NCBI RefSeq assembly: GCF_000349325.1
Contig: NC_020504.1
Location: forward strand, 744,001 to 808,000
Origin: Streptomyces davaonensis JCM 4913
Lineage (GTDB): Bacteria; Actinomycetota; Actinomycetes; Streptomycetales; Streptomycetaceae
DNA: 64,000 bases
Direction of reading: 5' to 3'
The notes beneath the pieces were generated by a model. It was given only the letters and a program-made list of their open reading frames with translations, was not told the origin of the DNA and did not search any database. The position numbers and the translations under genes are program-made. Of the stretch, positions 1 to 14,820 are shown piece by piece. How positions within the stretch are numbered: the first letter of the stretch is position 1; each line of letters begins with the position of its first letter.

Positions 1-6346
<6,346 letters not shown>

Positions 6347-6604
6347 GGGACGTTCCTCTCACGTTGGGCAGCTCGAATAAACCATCGCGGGACGCCGCAG
6401 AAATCCGTCGTACACCCGGAATTACCCGGAGAATTACCTTCGGGTGGCGGCTGCTCGGGCGGTCGATGAATGAGAAGTTGCCGGGACGGAATCTAATTCC
6501 AGCATGAATTCCCCGTTCGGAAAATCAGCATCCAGGAGCCCGGTCAGCCCGTCAAGGAACGTCCTCGAAAGTCACTTGAGTCGGGGTACAGCGGAAAGGA
6601 ACGG

Positions 6605-6641
6605 GGGTGTTCAACTGACCGGATCGGACAGTTGAACACCC
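6605..6641. promoter_or_regulatory. StrR-type operator, perfect 13-bp inverted repeat with 11-bp spacer
   Basis: Left arm 6605-6617 and right arm 6629-6641 are perfect reverse complements, giving GTTCAACTG-N11-CAGTTGAAC at the core. This fits the published StrR-family binding consensus (GTTCGActG-N11-CagTcGAAc) with one symmetric change per arm. It lies 95 bp before the ccr start and about 260 bp before the PKS start, in the 390-bp divergent intergenic region, and a StrR-like gene is 1.5 kb away. The rest of 6347-6736 shows short AT-rich stretches (palindrome GGAATCTAATTCC at 6488-6500) but no second full operator that I can see. Confidence 0.85.
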
Positions 6642-6736
6642 ATTGGCGCATGCTCGGATGAGACGCTCTGTACTCGAACTTCGGTCGAGTGCAGTATGAA
6701 TGGCATTTCTCCGGGACCGAAGGGGGACCCCGAAAC

Positions 6737-8080
6737 ATGCAGAACATCGTCGAAGCGATCCAGGCCGGTGAGCCGGACGCATTCGCGGCACTTCCGGTGC
6801 CCGAGCACTACCGGGGGATCACCCTGCACGCCGACGAGGTGGCGATGTTCGAGGGGCTCAGCGGGCGCGACAAGGACCCGCGCAAGTCCCTGCACCTCGA
6901 CGAGGTCGCCACGCCCGAACCCGCCGCCGGCGAGGTGCTGATCGCGGTGATGGCGAGCGGCATCAACCACAACACCGTGTGGTCGTCGATCTTCGAGCCG
7001 CTGCCGACCTTCCAGTTCCTCGCCCGGTACGGCAGGACGTCACCGCAGGCGGCCCGGCACGATCTGCCGTACCACGTGCTCGGTTCCGATCTGGCCGGGG
7101 TGGTGCTGCGCCGCGGTGAGGGCGTCACGGCATGGAAGCCGGGCGACGAGGTGGTCGCGCACTGTCTGTCGGTCGAACTGGACCATCCCGACGGGCACGC
7201 GGACACCATGCTCGACCCGGAGCAGCGGATCTGGGGTTTCGAGACCAACTTCGGCGGGCTGGCCGAACTGGCGCTGGTCAAGGCGAACCAGCTGATGCCG
7301 AAACCGCGCCACCTCAGCTGGGAGGAGTCGGCGGCCTCCGGACTGGTCAACTCCACCGCCTACCGGCAGTTGGTCTCCGCCAACGGGGCACGGATGAAGC
7401 AAGGCGACAACGTGCTGATCTGGGGAGCGTCCGGCGGCCTCGGCTCGTACGCCACCCAACTCGCGCTGAACGGCGGGGCCACACCGGTGTGTGTGGTGTC
7501 CAGCCCGCAGAAGGCGGAGGTGTGCCGGCGGATGGGCGCGGAACTGGTGATCGACCGGTCCGCCGAGGGCTACCGCTTCTGGAAGGACGAGCACACCCAG
7601 GACCAGCGGGAGTGGCGGCGATTCGGGGCTCGCATCCGGGAGTTGACCGGCGGCGAGGACCCGGACATCGTCTTCGAGCACCCCGGGCGGGAGACCTTCG
7701 GGGCCAGCGTGTACGTCGCCCGCCGCGGCGGCACGATCGTCAGCTGCGCGTCCACCAGCGGCTATGAGCACAGCTTCGACAACCGCTATCTCTGGATGCA
7801 CCTCAAGCGGATCATCGGCACCCACTTCGCCAACTACCGGGAGGCGTGGGAGGCGAACCGGCTCATCGCCAAGGGGCGGGTCCACCCCACCCTCTCCCAG
7901 GTCGTTCCGCTGGAGCAGACCGCACAGGCCGTGTACGACGTCCATCACAACCGGCATCAGGGCAAGGTCGGCGTACTGTGCCTCGCCCCCCGCCCGGGCC
8001 TCGGGGTACGGGATCCCGAGTTCCGGGCGAGGCACGAGGAGGCGATCGACCGGTTCCGCACGGAACCCGCGACCGTCTAG
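6737..8080 (+). CDS. ccr: Crotonyl-CoA carboxylase/reductase
   Basis: 447 residues, the normal length for the family. The enzyme reduces crotonyl-CoA with NADPH and fixes CO2 to give (2S)-ethylmalonyl-CoA, a polyketide extender unit. Visible features: medium-chain dehydrogenase fold, GINHNTVW near residue 80, GFETNFGG with the Phe-Glu pair needed for CO2 binding, the NADPH loop GASGGLGSYATQLAL, and GTHFANY carrying the second CO2-site histidine, so it is a carboxylating rather than a plain reductase form. The ATG at 6737 follows AGGGGG; an in-frame upstream start at 6689 has no ribosome site. Its place beside a PKS and a StrR operator argues for a dedicated extender-supply role rather than only primary metabolism. 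Confidence 0.95.
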   Translation: MQNIVEAIQAGEPDAFAALPVPEHYRGITLHADEVAMFEGLSGRDKDPRKSLHLDEVATPEPAAGEVLIAVMASGINHNTVWSSIFEPLPTFQFLARYGRTSPQAARHDLPYHVLGSDLAGVVLRRGEGVTAWKPGDEVVAHCLSVELDHPDGHADTMLDPEQRIWGFETNFGGLAELALVKANQLMPKPRHLSWEESAASGLVNSTAYRQLVSANGARMKQGDNVLIWGASGGLGSYATQLALNGGATPVCVVSSPQKAEVCRRMGAELVIDRSAEGYRFWKDEHTQDQREWRRFGARIRELTGGEDPDIVFEHPGRETFGASVYVARRGGTIVSCASTSGYEHSFDNRYLWMHLKRIIGTHFANYREAWEANRLIAKGRVHPTLSQVVPLEQTAQAVYDVHHNRHQGKVGVLCLAPRPGLGVRDPEFRARHEEAIDRFRTEPATV

Positions 8081-8113
8081 ACGCGCTCCGCTTCCTGGTG
8101 GGGTGCCGAACGC

Positions 8114-9166
8114 TCAGGCGCCGGAGGAGACTTGCCGTACGTGCTGCTCCCCCGCAGCGCCGGTGCCGGCCGAGCCGCGGCCCTCGATGTCGATGGCGAA
8201 CTCCATCCACCGGGAAGCGCACATCCGGGCCATCTGCGCCACGTCGGCGGCGCGGTGGGCCGGGATGCCGTCGATGAGGTCCTGGCGCTGTTCCGTGGTG
8301 AGGAGGTGGGCGCGCAGCAGCTGGAGCAGGGTGCGGCCGATCAGGGACATCCGCAGCGAGGGGTCCCTGCGCATGCTGGACAGCACGCCTTCCCACACCG
8401 GTGGCTCGGTCGCCGGTCCGGAGGCGTCGGACCGGTCACCGGCGTCCTCGGCGGTGTCGTCGGCGGCGAGGGCGGTCGGCCGGAGCTTCGGCGTCACCGG
8501 GTCCTGTCCCAGCCGTATGCGTCTGCGGACGTCCCGTGCGGTGGCCACCGCGATGCCCGCCCGGCTCGCGATCTCCCGCAGCGAGGCGTCCGGGGTCTCG
8601 GCGATGACCTTGCTGGCGGCGAGTCTCCCGGCGGCCCCGTCGACCGGCCGTTTCCGGCCGTCCCTGCCGATGCGCAGGGTGAGTTGAGGGGTGCTGTCGG
8701 CGCGCGTGCGGAGCGAGCCCACCACCCCGGGGGAGAGTCCGGTGACGGCGGCGATGCGCCGGTCGGACCAGGCCGGGTGGCTCTCCATGATGCGCACCGC
8801 CGCCGCGACCCGGTCCTGCCGGGACAGCGGCATCCCGTGTTCGGCGTTGAGTTGGACGGCGAGCACGAAGGCGTCCTCCGCGCTGCCCTCCACGAACCGG
8901 ACCTCGATGAGGTCGTCGCCGCGCAGTACGGCCGCGCGCAGCCGGTGCATGCCGTCGACGACCCGCATGGTGGGTCGGTGGACGACGATGGGCGGCAGGT
9001 CGGCCTCCGACTCGGCCAGGGTCCGCGCGTGCTCCTCGATCTCCCCCGCGAGCCGAGGAGAGTCGGCCGCCGTTAAGGATGTGACGGGAATTAACTTCGA
9101 CTTCTGGGTGATGTCAGTTTCGTCGATGGTCAACTTCGGCTGTTCACCTGGCCGTGCGTCGGACAC
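8114..9166 (-). CDS. StrR-family (ParB-like) pathway-specific transcriptional activator with two TTA codons
   Basis: 350 residues from the GTG at 9166, which has a strong GGAGGGAG ribosome site; this equals the length of StrR. The N-terminal half is a ParB/sulfiredoxin-like domain (PPIVVHRPTMRVVDGMHRL), followed by a helix-turn-helix region (LSRQDRVAAAVRIM...WSDRRIAAVTGLS). Relatives (StrR, NovG, Bbr) activate antibiotic clusters by binding GTTCGActG-N11-CagTcGAAc palindromes, and such a site is present at 6605-6641. Codons 25 (9092-9094) and 31 (9074-9076) are TTA, the rare leucine codon read by bldA tRNA, so translation is probably limited until late growth. The open frame reaches 9490, but the 108 extra residues look like non-coding sequence and were excluded. 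Confidence 0.9.
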   Translation of the reverse strand: MSDARPGEQPKLTIDETDITQKSKLIPVTSLTAADSPRLAGEIEEHARTLAESEADLPPIVVHRPTMRVVDGMHRLRAAVLRGDDLIEVRFVEGSAEDAFVLAVQLNAEHGMPLSRQDRVAAAVRIMESHPAWSDRRIAAVTGLSPGVVGSLRTRADSTPQLTLRIGRDGRKRPVDGAAGRLAASKVIAETPDASLREIASRAGIAVATARDVRRRIRLGQDPVTPKLRPTALAADDTAEDAGDRSDASGPATEPPVWEGVLSSMRRDPSLRMSLIGRTLLQLLRAHLLTTEQRQDLIDGIPAHRAADVAQMARMCASRWMEFAIDIEGRGSAGTGAAGEQHVRQVSSGA

Positions 9167-9877
9167 GCGGCGCTCCCTCCATAGCTCTTCAGGACGGCGT
9201 CGTGTTGAGCGTCCCGCCAAGAATCCGGCGAGTTCCTGTGGCGCTTGTTCAGGCCGGGCTTGCGCGGGGCGAGGGCCCGGTCCTGTATGGGGGGGTCCAC
9301 CGGAGAAGACGGCACTCGCGAACGCGCCAGGGAAGCGCGGTGGCGCGGAATGCCGGCCTTGACCTGTGTGGCCGGGTCGTGCGATCAGCTCAGCTGCTGG
9401 TGAGGGGCCTGCGGGTGGCACAACGGGAGTCGGGGCGGGGTTCCGAACGTCCGCGCTCGTCCACGGATTTCTCCCTTGGAGGACCGGCATCGACAGAATT
9501 TGACGGCTTAATATCGGTCGTTCCCGAGGCGGGTGTCAAGGAGTGCAGCAGCACCCCCGATACTGGATCTACGCGCGTTACGCTCGGACGGTGACCGCCA
9601 GAACACCGTCCACGGCCAGGGTTGCCGGACCACCACTCAGAAGTGGCCAGATCGGGGCGGTCGGTCCAACAACGCACCCCCTCACGGGGGTTCGGAACCG
9701 GCGGTAACACAACGGCCCTTGACCTGACGGGCCCATTCTTGGAATGTGGGGTCTGCGCGCATGCGGCAATTTGAGCCATAAATCAATTGATTCGTGCACG
9801 GATGGATTCCGTGCACCGTCCAGGTCCGCAACCGAACGGTAACTTCCCGGTCTTTTCCGTCTGGAGCGAGGACGAGC
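9167..9877. promoter_or_regulatory. Long divergent intergenic region between strR-like gene and ferredoxin, with two palindromes
   Basis: About 710 bp without a credible gene. Next to the ferredoxin end it holds a perfect 12-bp palindrome AATCAATTGATT (9781-9792), immediately followed by GTGCACGGA (9794-9802)-TGGAT-TCCGTGCAC (9808-9816), a perfect 9-bp inverted repeat 62 bp before the ferredoxin start. The region from about 9730 to 9795 is clearly richer in A+T than its surroundings, as expected for a promoter. I could not find a StrR-type site here. The minus-strand frames are not convincing as genes. Confidence 0.6.
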
Positions 9878-10075
9878 ATGCGTATCAAGGCCGACCCCGA
9901 GGTATGCATCGGCTCGGGCATGTGCGCGCTGACCGTGCCCGATCTGTTCGACCAGTCCGATGACGACGGCACCGTGGTGGTGCTGCGCCCCGAACCGCCG
10001 GCCGAGCGGATCGCGGCGGTCCGTGGTGCGGTGGGGCGCTGTCCTTCCCGCGCCCTGCAATTGCTCGACGTCTGA
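9878..10075 (+). CDS. Small [3Fe-4S] ferredoxin (P450 redox partner type)
   Basis: 65 residues, starting at the ATG at 9878 after GGAGCGAGG. Cysteines occur as CIGSGMC and later RCPSRAL, the pattern of the short single-cluster ferredoxins that pass electrons to cytochrome P450s in Streptomyces. No P450 gene is in the window, so the partner is likely in the part of the polyketide cluster left of position 1 or elsewhere. The gene sits 44 bp before the thioesterase gene on the same strand, which suggests joint transcription as tailoring/editing functions of the cluster. Confidence 0.85.
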   Translation: MRIKADPEVCIGSGMCALTVPDLFDQSDDDGTVVVLRPEPPAERIAAVRGAVGRCPSRALQLLDV

Positions 10076-10119
10076 CCATCGCCCACCGCGCACCGCCGCG
10101 CCGGGAAGGAGCACCCGAA

Positions 10120-10881
10120 GTGAACAACCCGTGGTTCGGCCGCTGGACGCCCAGAGAGCAAGCCGCTTTCCGGCTGTTCTGCCTTCCGTACGCGGGCGGT
10201 GCCGCCTCGGCGTACCGCGAGTGGCACGCACTCGCGCCCGAGCACATCCAGATCTGCCCGCTGGAACTCCCCGGCCGGGGCAGCCGCTTCAGCGACCCAC
10301 CGGTCAGCAGACTCCGCCCGCTGGTGGACGGCCTGACAGGCGCGATCGCCCCGTTCCTCGACCGACCGTTCGCCATCTTCGGCCACAGCATGGGCGGGCT
10401 GTTGGCGTTCGAGCTGACAAGGGCCCTACGCCGCCGCGGCCGCCCGCTCCCAGCCCACCTGTTCGTCTCGGGCCGCTCGGCCCCCGACGCACCCCCCGAG
10501 TTCCCACCCTTGGACGGCGCACCGGACGAGCGCGTAATGGAGCGCCTGCGCGAACTGGGCGGCACGCCTCAAGAAGTCCTGGAAGACCCCGAGTTGATGG
10601 CCCTGATGCTCCCCACCCTACGCGCCGACTTCTCCGTCCTGGAAAGCTACGACTACCAGGACGAGCCCCCGCTCCCGGTCCCCCTGACGGTCTTCGGCGG
10701 CACAGCCGACACTCTGGTCACCCCGGCCAGACTGCCCGGGTGGCGCCGCCAGACCTCGTCCGGCTCCCGCCTGCGCATGCTGACCGGCGGTCACTTCTTC
10801 CTGCACGCGTCAGTACCCGAACTCCTGACGGAGATCGCCCGCGACCTGCCGACACCACATCCCGAAACAGCCGCGTCGTAG
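10120..10881 (+). CDS. Type II thioesterase (alpha/beta hydrolase) of the polyketide cluster
   Basis: 253 residues from the GTG at 10120 behind GGAAGGAG. The nucleophile elbow GHSMGG, the aspartate in FGGTADTLV and the histidine in GGHFFL form the expected Ser-Asp-His triad. The N-terminal LFCLPYAGGAASAY motif is characteristic of external (type II) thioesterases, which remove wrongly loaded or stalled acyl groups from carrier proteins of PKS or NRPS lines. Being separate from the PKS protein and beside the ferredoxin fits an editing role for the synthase at the left edge. It appears to be the last gene of the cluster on this side. Confidence 0.92.
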   Translation: MNNPWFGRWTPREQAAFRLFCLPYAGGAASAYREWHALAPEHIQICPLELPGRGSRFSDPPVSRLRPLVDGLTGAIAPFLDRPFAIFGHSMGGLLAFELTRALRRRGRPLPAHLFVSGRSAPDAPPEFPPLDGAPDERVMERLRELGGTPQEVLEDPELMALMLPTLRADFSVLESYDYQDEPPLPVPLTVFGGTADTLVTPARLPGWRRQTSSGSRLRMLTGGHFFLHASVPELLTEIARDLPTPHPETAAS

Positions 10882-10887
10882 CGACGG

Positions 10888-11358
10888 CTACGCGAGCAGC
10901 ACGACTCGATCCGCCGCTACGTCAAACCCGAGCACCGGGTGCCCGTGGCACCCCTCCGGATCCATCAGCACCGGCTTTCCCAGCCGCCGCCCGATCGCGC
11001 GCAGAAAGCCGCACAGCACATCCAGTCGCTCCTGCCCCTGCAACTCCCGCAGGTCGACATCGAAGTCGATCTCCTCGTCCCAGTAGAACCGGAAGATCGC
11101 GAGCACCTCGGCGACCGGCCACACCCGCAGAGACGGGCACTCGGCATCCGGCGGGCGGGACAGCACGGTCTCCGCCGGCGGCAGCGGCAGCCGCGTCTCA
11201 CCCTCGAAGTACTCGTGCGTCCAGCCCTGCGCCTGGACAAGATCGAGGACCGCCTGCCAGTCCTCCACCGTGGTCCCGGGGACACTCAGGTCCGGCAGCG
11301 ACCCCGTCGAATGCGGGTCGAAGAAGGCGCTCACGTCGTCCCACAGAAGATCGGCCAC
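10888..11358 (-). CDS. Hypothetical acidic protein
   Basis: 156 residues, GTG start at 11358 with only a weak ribosome site. The protein is acidic and Trp-rich (FRFYWDEEIDFDVDLREL; VPGTTVEDWQAVL) with no signal peptide or membrane segment. I do not recognise the family; it resembles small soluble proteins of unknown function common in Streptomyces, some of them immunity-like. It faces the thioesterase gene end-to-end (6 bp gap), so it is outside the polyketide transcription unit. Confidence 0.65.
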   Translation of the reverse strand: MADLLWDDVSAFFDPHSTGSLPDLSVPGTTVEDWQAVLDLVQAQGWTHEYFEGETRLPLPPAETVLSRPPDAECPSLRVWPVAEVLAIFRFYWDEEIDFDVDLRELQGQERLDVLCGFLRAIGRRLGKPVLMDPEGCHGHPVLGFDVAADRVVLLA

Positions 11359-11395
11359 ACGGCCATGCTGCCACGCCTGATCAGGACGCCGTGAC

Positions 11396-11411
11396 TCACA
11401 CGTGCGTGTGA
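11396..11411. promoter_or_regulatory. Palindrome TCACACG-TG-CGTGTGA
   Basis: A perfect 7-bp inverted repeat with a 2-bp centre, 38 bp upstream of the minus-strand hypothetical gene and within the 326-bp space before the sugar-nucleotide operon. It could be a repressor site for either side. The rest of 11412-11684 shows no other clear signal apart from the ribosome site of the next gene. Confidence 0.4.
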
Positions 11412-11684
11412 CACCACACGGACTGCCTCAGTCGGAATTGACGACGCCCCTGAGCTGGGCGGGAACCCCGGTGCACTCCCTGCGGGCAGCAACGGCCGAA
11501 CGGCCCACCCCCTCGAATTCGCTCCACAGAAATCACCACGTATGCCCATACTCTCGTCCTACTTCATCCGAGAAAGATCCGCCTACCGAGCTCAACCGGT
11601 GAGCGCCCCCTCATCGAACTGTCGTCCATTGTTCAGCGCGAGAGAGCCGTGAGGCCATTTCGCTTCTCATTCCTGGAGAAACAG

Positions 11685-12788
11685 ATGCGCGTTGCCGTGA
11701 CCGGCGGCGGTGGTTTCCTTGGGTCGCACCTGTGCGAGGCGCTCTTGCGGCGCGGTGACTCTGTGGTGTGCCTCGACAATTTCTCGACGGGGGATCCCGA
11801 GAACATCGCCCATCTCCTGTCCGACCCCGCCTTCGAGTTCCACCACGCAGACGTCAGTGTGTCCGTGGAGATCCGCGGCCGCGTCGATGCCGTCGCCCAT
11901 CTGGCGTCCCCCGCTTCCCCGCCGGACTACCTGCGTCAGCCGCTGGAGACCCTGGCCGTCGGCAGCCGAGGCACCGAGAACGCCCTGCGCCTGGCCCTGC
12001 GCCACAACTCCCGCTTCATCCTCGCGTCGACCAGTGAGATCTACGGCGATCCGCTGGTCCACCCGCAGGAGGAGGCCTACTGGGGCAATGTCAACTCCAT
12101 CGGGCCCCGCAGCGTGTACGACGAGGCGAAACGCTACGCCGAAGCAGTGTCCGCCGCATACCGCCGCACGCACGGCCTCTCTGTCGGCATCGCCCGGATC
12201 TTCAACACCTACGGCCCACGGATGCGACCGCACGACGGTCGTGTCGTGTCCAGTTTCATCACCCAGGCACTGACCGGCGAACCGCTCACCATCTACGGTG
12301 ACGGCACACAGACCCGCAGCTTCTGCTACGTCGACGACCTCGTCCGCGGTCTCGTGGCGCTCCTCGACTCGTCCGAGATGGGGCCCTTCAACCTTGGCAA
12401 CCCCGTGGAGCGCACCGTCTCCGAACTCGCCGAGATCGTACGGGCGATGACCGGTTCCGCCTCCGCGGTGAAGTACCACCCCCTGCCCGTCGACGACCCC
12501 GGCCGCCGCCGCCCGGTGATCACCCGCGCCCGTGAGGTGCTGGGCTGGCAGCCGGAGATCGACATCACCGAAGGCCTGCGCAGGACCGTCGCCTACTTCA
12601 GCGCCCGGCCGGACCGCCTCGGCGCTTCGGCCGCCGCGATCCGCGGCGGCCAGGACGACACGGTCCCGCTGTCCGCACCGGCGATCACCGCAGGCACCAC
12701 CCCTCAGGCGATCCCCGGCCCGGCAACCGCCGTGACCGACCTTGCACCCAGCGCCGTATCCGTACCGCCGTCCGTTTCCGACAGCTGA
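11685..12788 (+). CDS. UDP-glucuronate decarboxylase-like NAD-dependent epimerase/dehydratase
   Basis: 367 residues; ATG at 11685 after GGAGAAA. Extended SDR fold: NAD motif TGGGGFLGSH, HLASPASPPDYLRQP, ASTSEIYGDPLVHPQ, YWGNVNSIGPRSVYDEAKR (catalytic Tyr and Lys as YDEAK), RIFNTYGPRM. This string closely follows UDP-xylose synthases, which oxidise and decarboxylate UDP-glucuronate. About 40 low-complexity Ala/Pro/Thr residues at the C terminus are extra. A UDP-glucose 6-dehydrogenase, which makes the substrate, is encoded three genes downstream, supporting a UDP-glucose to UDP-glucuronate to UDP-xylose route. A dTDP-glucose or GDP-mannose dehydratase is a weaker alternative. Confidence 0.85.
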   Translation: MRVAVTGGGGFLGSHLCEALLRRGDSVVCLDNFSTGDPENIAHLLSDPAFEFHHADVSVSVEIRGRVDAVAHLASPASPPDYLRQPLETLAVGSRGTENALRLALRHNSRFILASTSEIYGDPLVHPQEEAYWGNVNSIGPRSVYDEAKRYAEAVSAAYRRTHGLSVGIARIFNTYGPRMRPHDGRVVSSFITQALTGEPLTIYGDGTQTRSFCYVDDLVRGLVALLDSSEMGPFNLGNPVERTVSELAEIVRAMTGSASAVKYHPLPVDDPGRRRPVITRAREVLGWQPEIDITEGLRRTVAYFSARPDRLGASAAAIRGGQDDTVPLSAPAITAGTTPQAIPGPATAVTDLAPSAVSVPPSVSDS

Positions 12789-12895
12789 GTCGCGCCAGGG
12801 CCGCACCGGTGCGCACACCCCGATGCGGCCAGCTGTCCCCTCCCCGCCCCCACACACAACGGCCTGCTGTCACGCCGCCCGGAGAAATCGCTGTC

Positions 12896-14785
12896 ATGAC
12901 GTCCTTGGAGCAGGGTCCCGCCCAGGGGACCCAGACCGTCCCGAGTCCGCCGCATCCCACACTCGATCCGGACGCACCCACGGAATGGGGCGAGCTGGGC
13001 GAACAGATCCGGCGCCTTTCCGGCGGTGCCGTGGCGTCGATCGGCCCGGACGGCCCGGTCCTCGCGAGACCGACGCGTGGGCACACGGTCCGCTCCTCCG
13101 GCTTCGTGCCGGCGTTCTCACGCCTCGATCGCCTCGTAGTCGCGCTGTTGTCCCTCGGCTGGAGCGTCTGCCTCGTCTGGTTCTGGATCTGGTGGCTCCA
13201 GCCGTCCCACCGCATCGGCTGGCTGGGGCTCGTCATCAACAGCGCGCTGCTCCTGTACCTGACCTACCTTCCGATCCACTTCCTCGTGGCGCTGATCCGG
13301 ATGCGGCGCTTCGATCCGGCCGTCGAGGTGGCGGCACTGCGCACCGCCTTCGTGGTCACCCGCGCTCCGTCCGAGGGCTGGGACATCGCCCGGACCACGC
13401 TGGAAGCGATGCTCGGCCAGAACTTCCCGCACCCCTACGACGTCTGGCTGTGCGACGAGGACCCCTCCGAGGAGATCATCCACTGGTGCCGAACCCACGG
13501 CGTACAGGTCTCCTGCCGACGTGGCCGCACCGACTACCACCGGGCCGACTGGCCTCGCCGCACCCGGTGCAAGGAGGGCAACCTCGCCTTCTTCTACGAC
13601 CACTGGGGGTACGCCCACTACGACGTGGTCGCCCAGCTCGACTGCGATCACGTTCCCAGCCCCGGGTACCTCGCCGAAGTCGTCCGTCCCTTCGCCGATC
13701 CGGGCATCGGCTACGTCGCGGCTCCCAGTATCTGCGACTCCAACGCCGACGAGTCCTGGGCTGCCCGCGGCCGGCTGCAACGTGAGGCGATGTTCCACGG
13801 ACCTGTGCAACTGGGGCACTCCGCCGGGCTCGCCCCCGTGTGCATCGGTTCGCACTACGCCGTACGCACGCAGGCGCTGCGGGACATCGGTGGCCTCGGC
13901 CCCGAACTGGCAGAGGACTTCTCCACCACCTTCCTGCTCAACTCGGCCGGCTGGCAGGGTGCCTTCGCGATCGACGCCGAAGCGCACGGCGAGGGTCCGC
14001 TCACCTTCAGCGCGATGATCACGCAGGAGTTCCAGTGGTCCCGCAGTCTCGCCGTCATGCTGCTCGGGATGCTGCCGCGCCACCTGAGCCGGATGCCGCT
14101 CAAGCTGCGCCTGCGCTTCTCCGCCGCGGTGATGTACTACCCGCTGCTGGCGATGGCGACCGTCATGGGCATCCTCCTGCCGCCGATCGCCGCCGTCACG
14201 GGTGCTCCCTGGATCGACGTCAACTACCTGGAGTTCCTGGCGCACTTCTGGAGCATGTCCGTCTGGCTGATCCTGCTGACGCTGCTGTGCCGCCGCCGCG
14301 GTCTGCTGCGACCCAAGGACTCCCCGATCCTCAGCTGGGAGATCTGGCTCTTCGGGCTCTCCCGCTGGCCCTACGTCGCCTGGGGCGTACTGGCCGCCGT
14401 CATGCAGAAGGTGCGCCCCCGCCAGATCACCTTCAAGGTCACCCCGAAGAAGCGGGACGGACTGGAGCCGCTGCCGCTGCGCACGGTCGCTCCGTACCTG
14501 CTGATCACACTCTTCCTGTCATGCTCCGCGCTCGTCGGCCAGTTCACCGGCCCCGCCGTCGGCTACGTCTTCCTGTGTCTCCTCGGTGCCGTCTCCTACT
14601 CCATCGCGACGCTCGCGATCGCCGCGCTGCACGTGAAGGAGACCAAGCGGGCAACGGGCGCCTCGGCCTTTCGGGCTCTGGGCACGGCGGTCCTTCCCCT
14701 CGTCACGGGCCTGTTGTCGCTGCTTCCGCTGGCCGCGGCAGTCGCCGTCTTCCCTACCTATCTCACCGGCTTCTACGCCTGGTGA
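12896..14785 (+). CDS. Cellulose synthase-like membrane glycosyltransferase (GT2)
   Basis: 629 residues; ATG at 12896 after GGAGAAA. The N-terminal ~75 residues are soluble and polar, followed by two membrane segments, then the GT2 catalytic domain: D in CDEDP (about 187), DCD (249-251), LAED and QEFQW (377-381, the QxxRW-like motif of processive synthases), and four or more C-terminal membrane segments. Such proteins polymerise a UDP-sugar and thread the chain across the membrane. There is no PilZ domain. The flanking genes make UDP-glucuronate, UDP-xylose and 4-epimers, so the product may be a hetero- or uronic-acid polysaccharide rather than plain cellulose; the actual donor cannot be read from sequence. 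Confidence 0.9.
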   Translation: MTSLEQGPAQGTQTVPSPPHPTLDPDAPTEWGELGEQIRRLSGGAVASIGPDGPVLARPTRGHTVRSSGFVPAFSRLDRLVVALLSLGWSVCLVWFWIWWLQPSHRIGWLGLVINSALLLYLTYLPIHFLVALIRMRRFDPAVEVAALRTAFVVTRAPSEGWDIARTTLEAMLGQNFPHPYDVWLCDEDPSEEIIHWCRTHGVQVSCRRGRTDYHRADWPRRTRCKEGNLAFFYDHWGYAHYDVVAQLDCDHVPSPGYLAEVVRPFADPGIGYVAAPSICDSNADESWAARGRLQREAMFHGPVQLGHSAGLAPVCIGSHYAVRTQALRDIGGLGPELAEDFSTTFLLNSAGWQGAFAIDAEAHGEGPLTFSAMITQEFQWSRSLAVMLLGMLPRHLSRMPLKLRLRFSAAVMYYPLLAMATVMGILLPPIAAVTGAPWIDVNYLEFLAHFWSMSVWLILLTLLCRRRGLLRPKDSPILSWEIWLFGLSRWPYVAWGVLAAVMQKVRPRQITFKVTPKKRDGLEPLPLRTVAPYLLITLFLSCSALVGQFTGPAVGYVFLCLLGAVSYSIATLAIAALHVKETKRATGASAFRALGTAVLPLVTGLLSLLPLAAAVAVFPTYLTGFYAW

Positions 14786-14820
14786 CGGCCCCCGTGGCCG
14801 ATCAAGAAACGAGGTTCCAC

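Noticed and set aside
6689..6736. Upstream in-frame ATG for ccr
   Set aside because: No ribosome site; ATG 6737 has AGGGGG and gives the normal 447-residue length.
9167..9490. 108-codon N-terminal extension of the StrR-like gene
   Set aside because: The GTG at 9166 has a strong ribosome site and gives the normal family length; the extension has non-protein-like composition.
9390..9779. Minus-strand 129-codon open frame
   Set aside because: No ribosome site or recognisable protein; lies across the palindromic promoter region.
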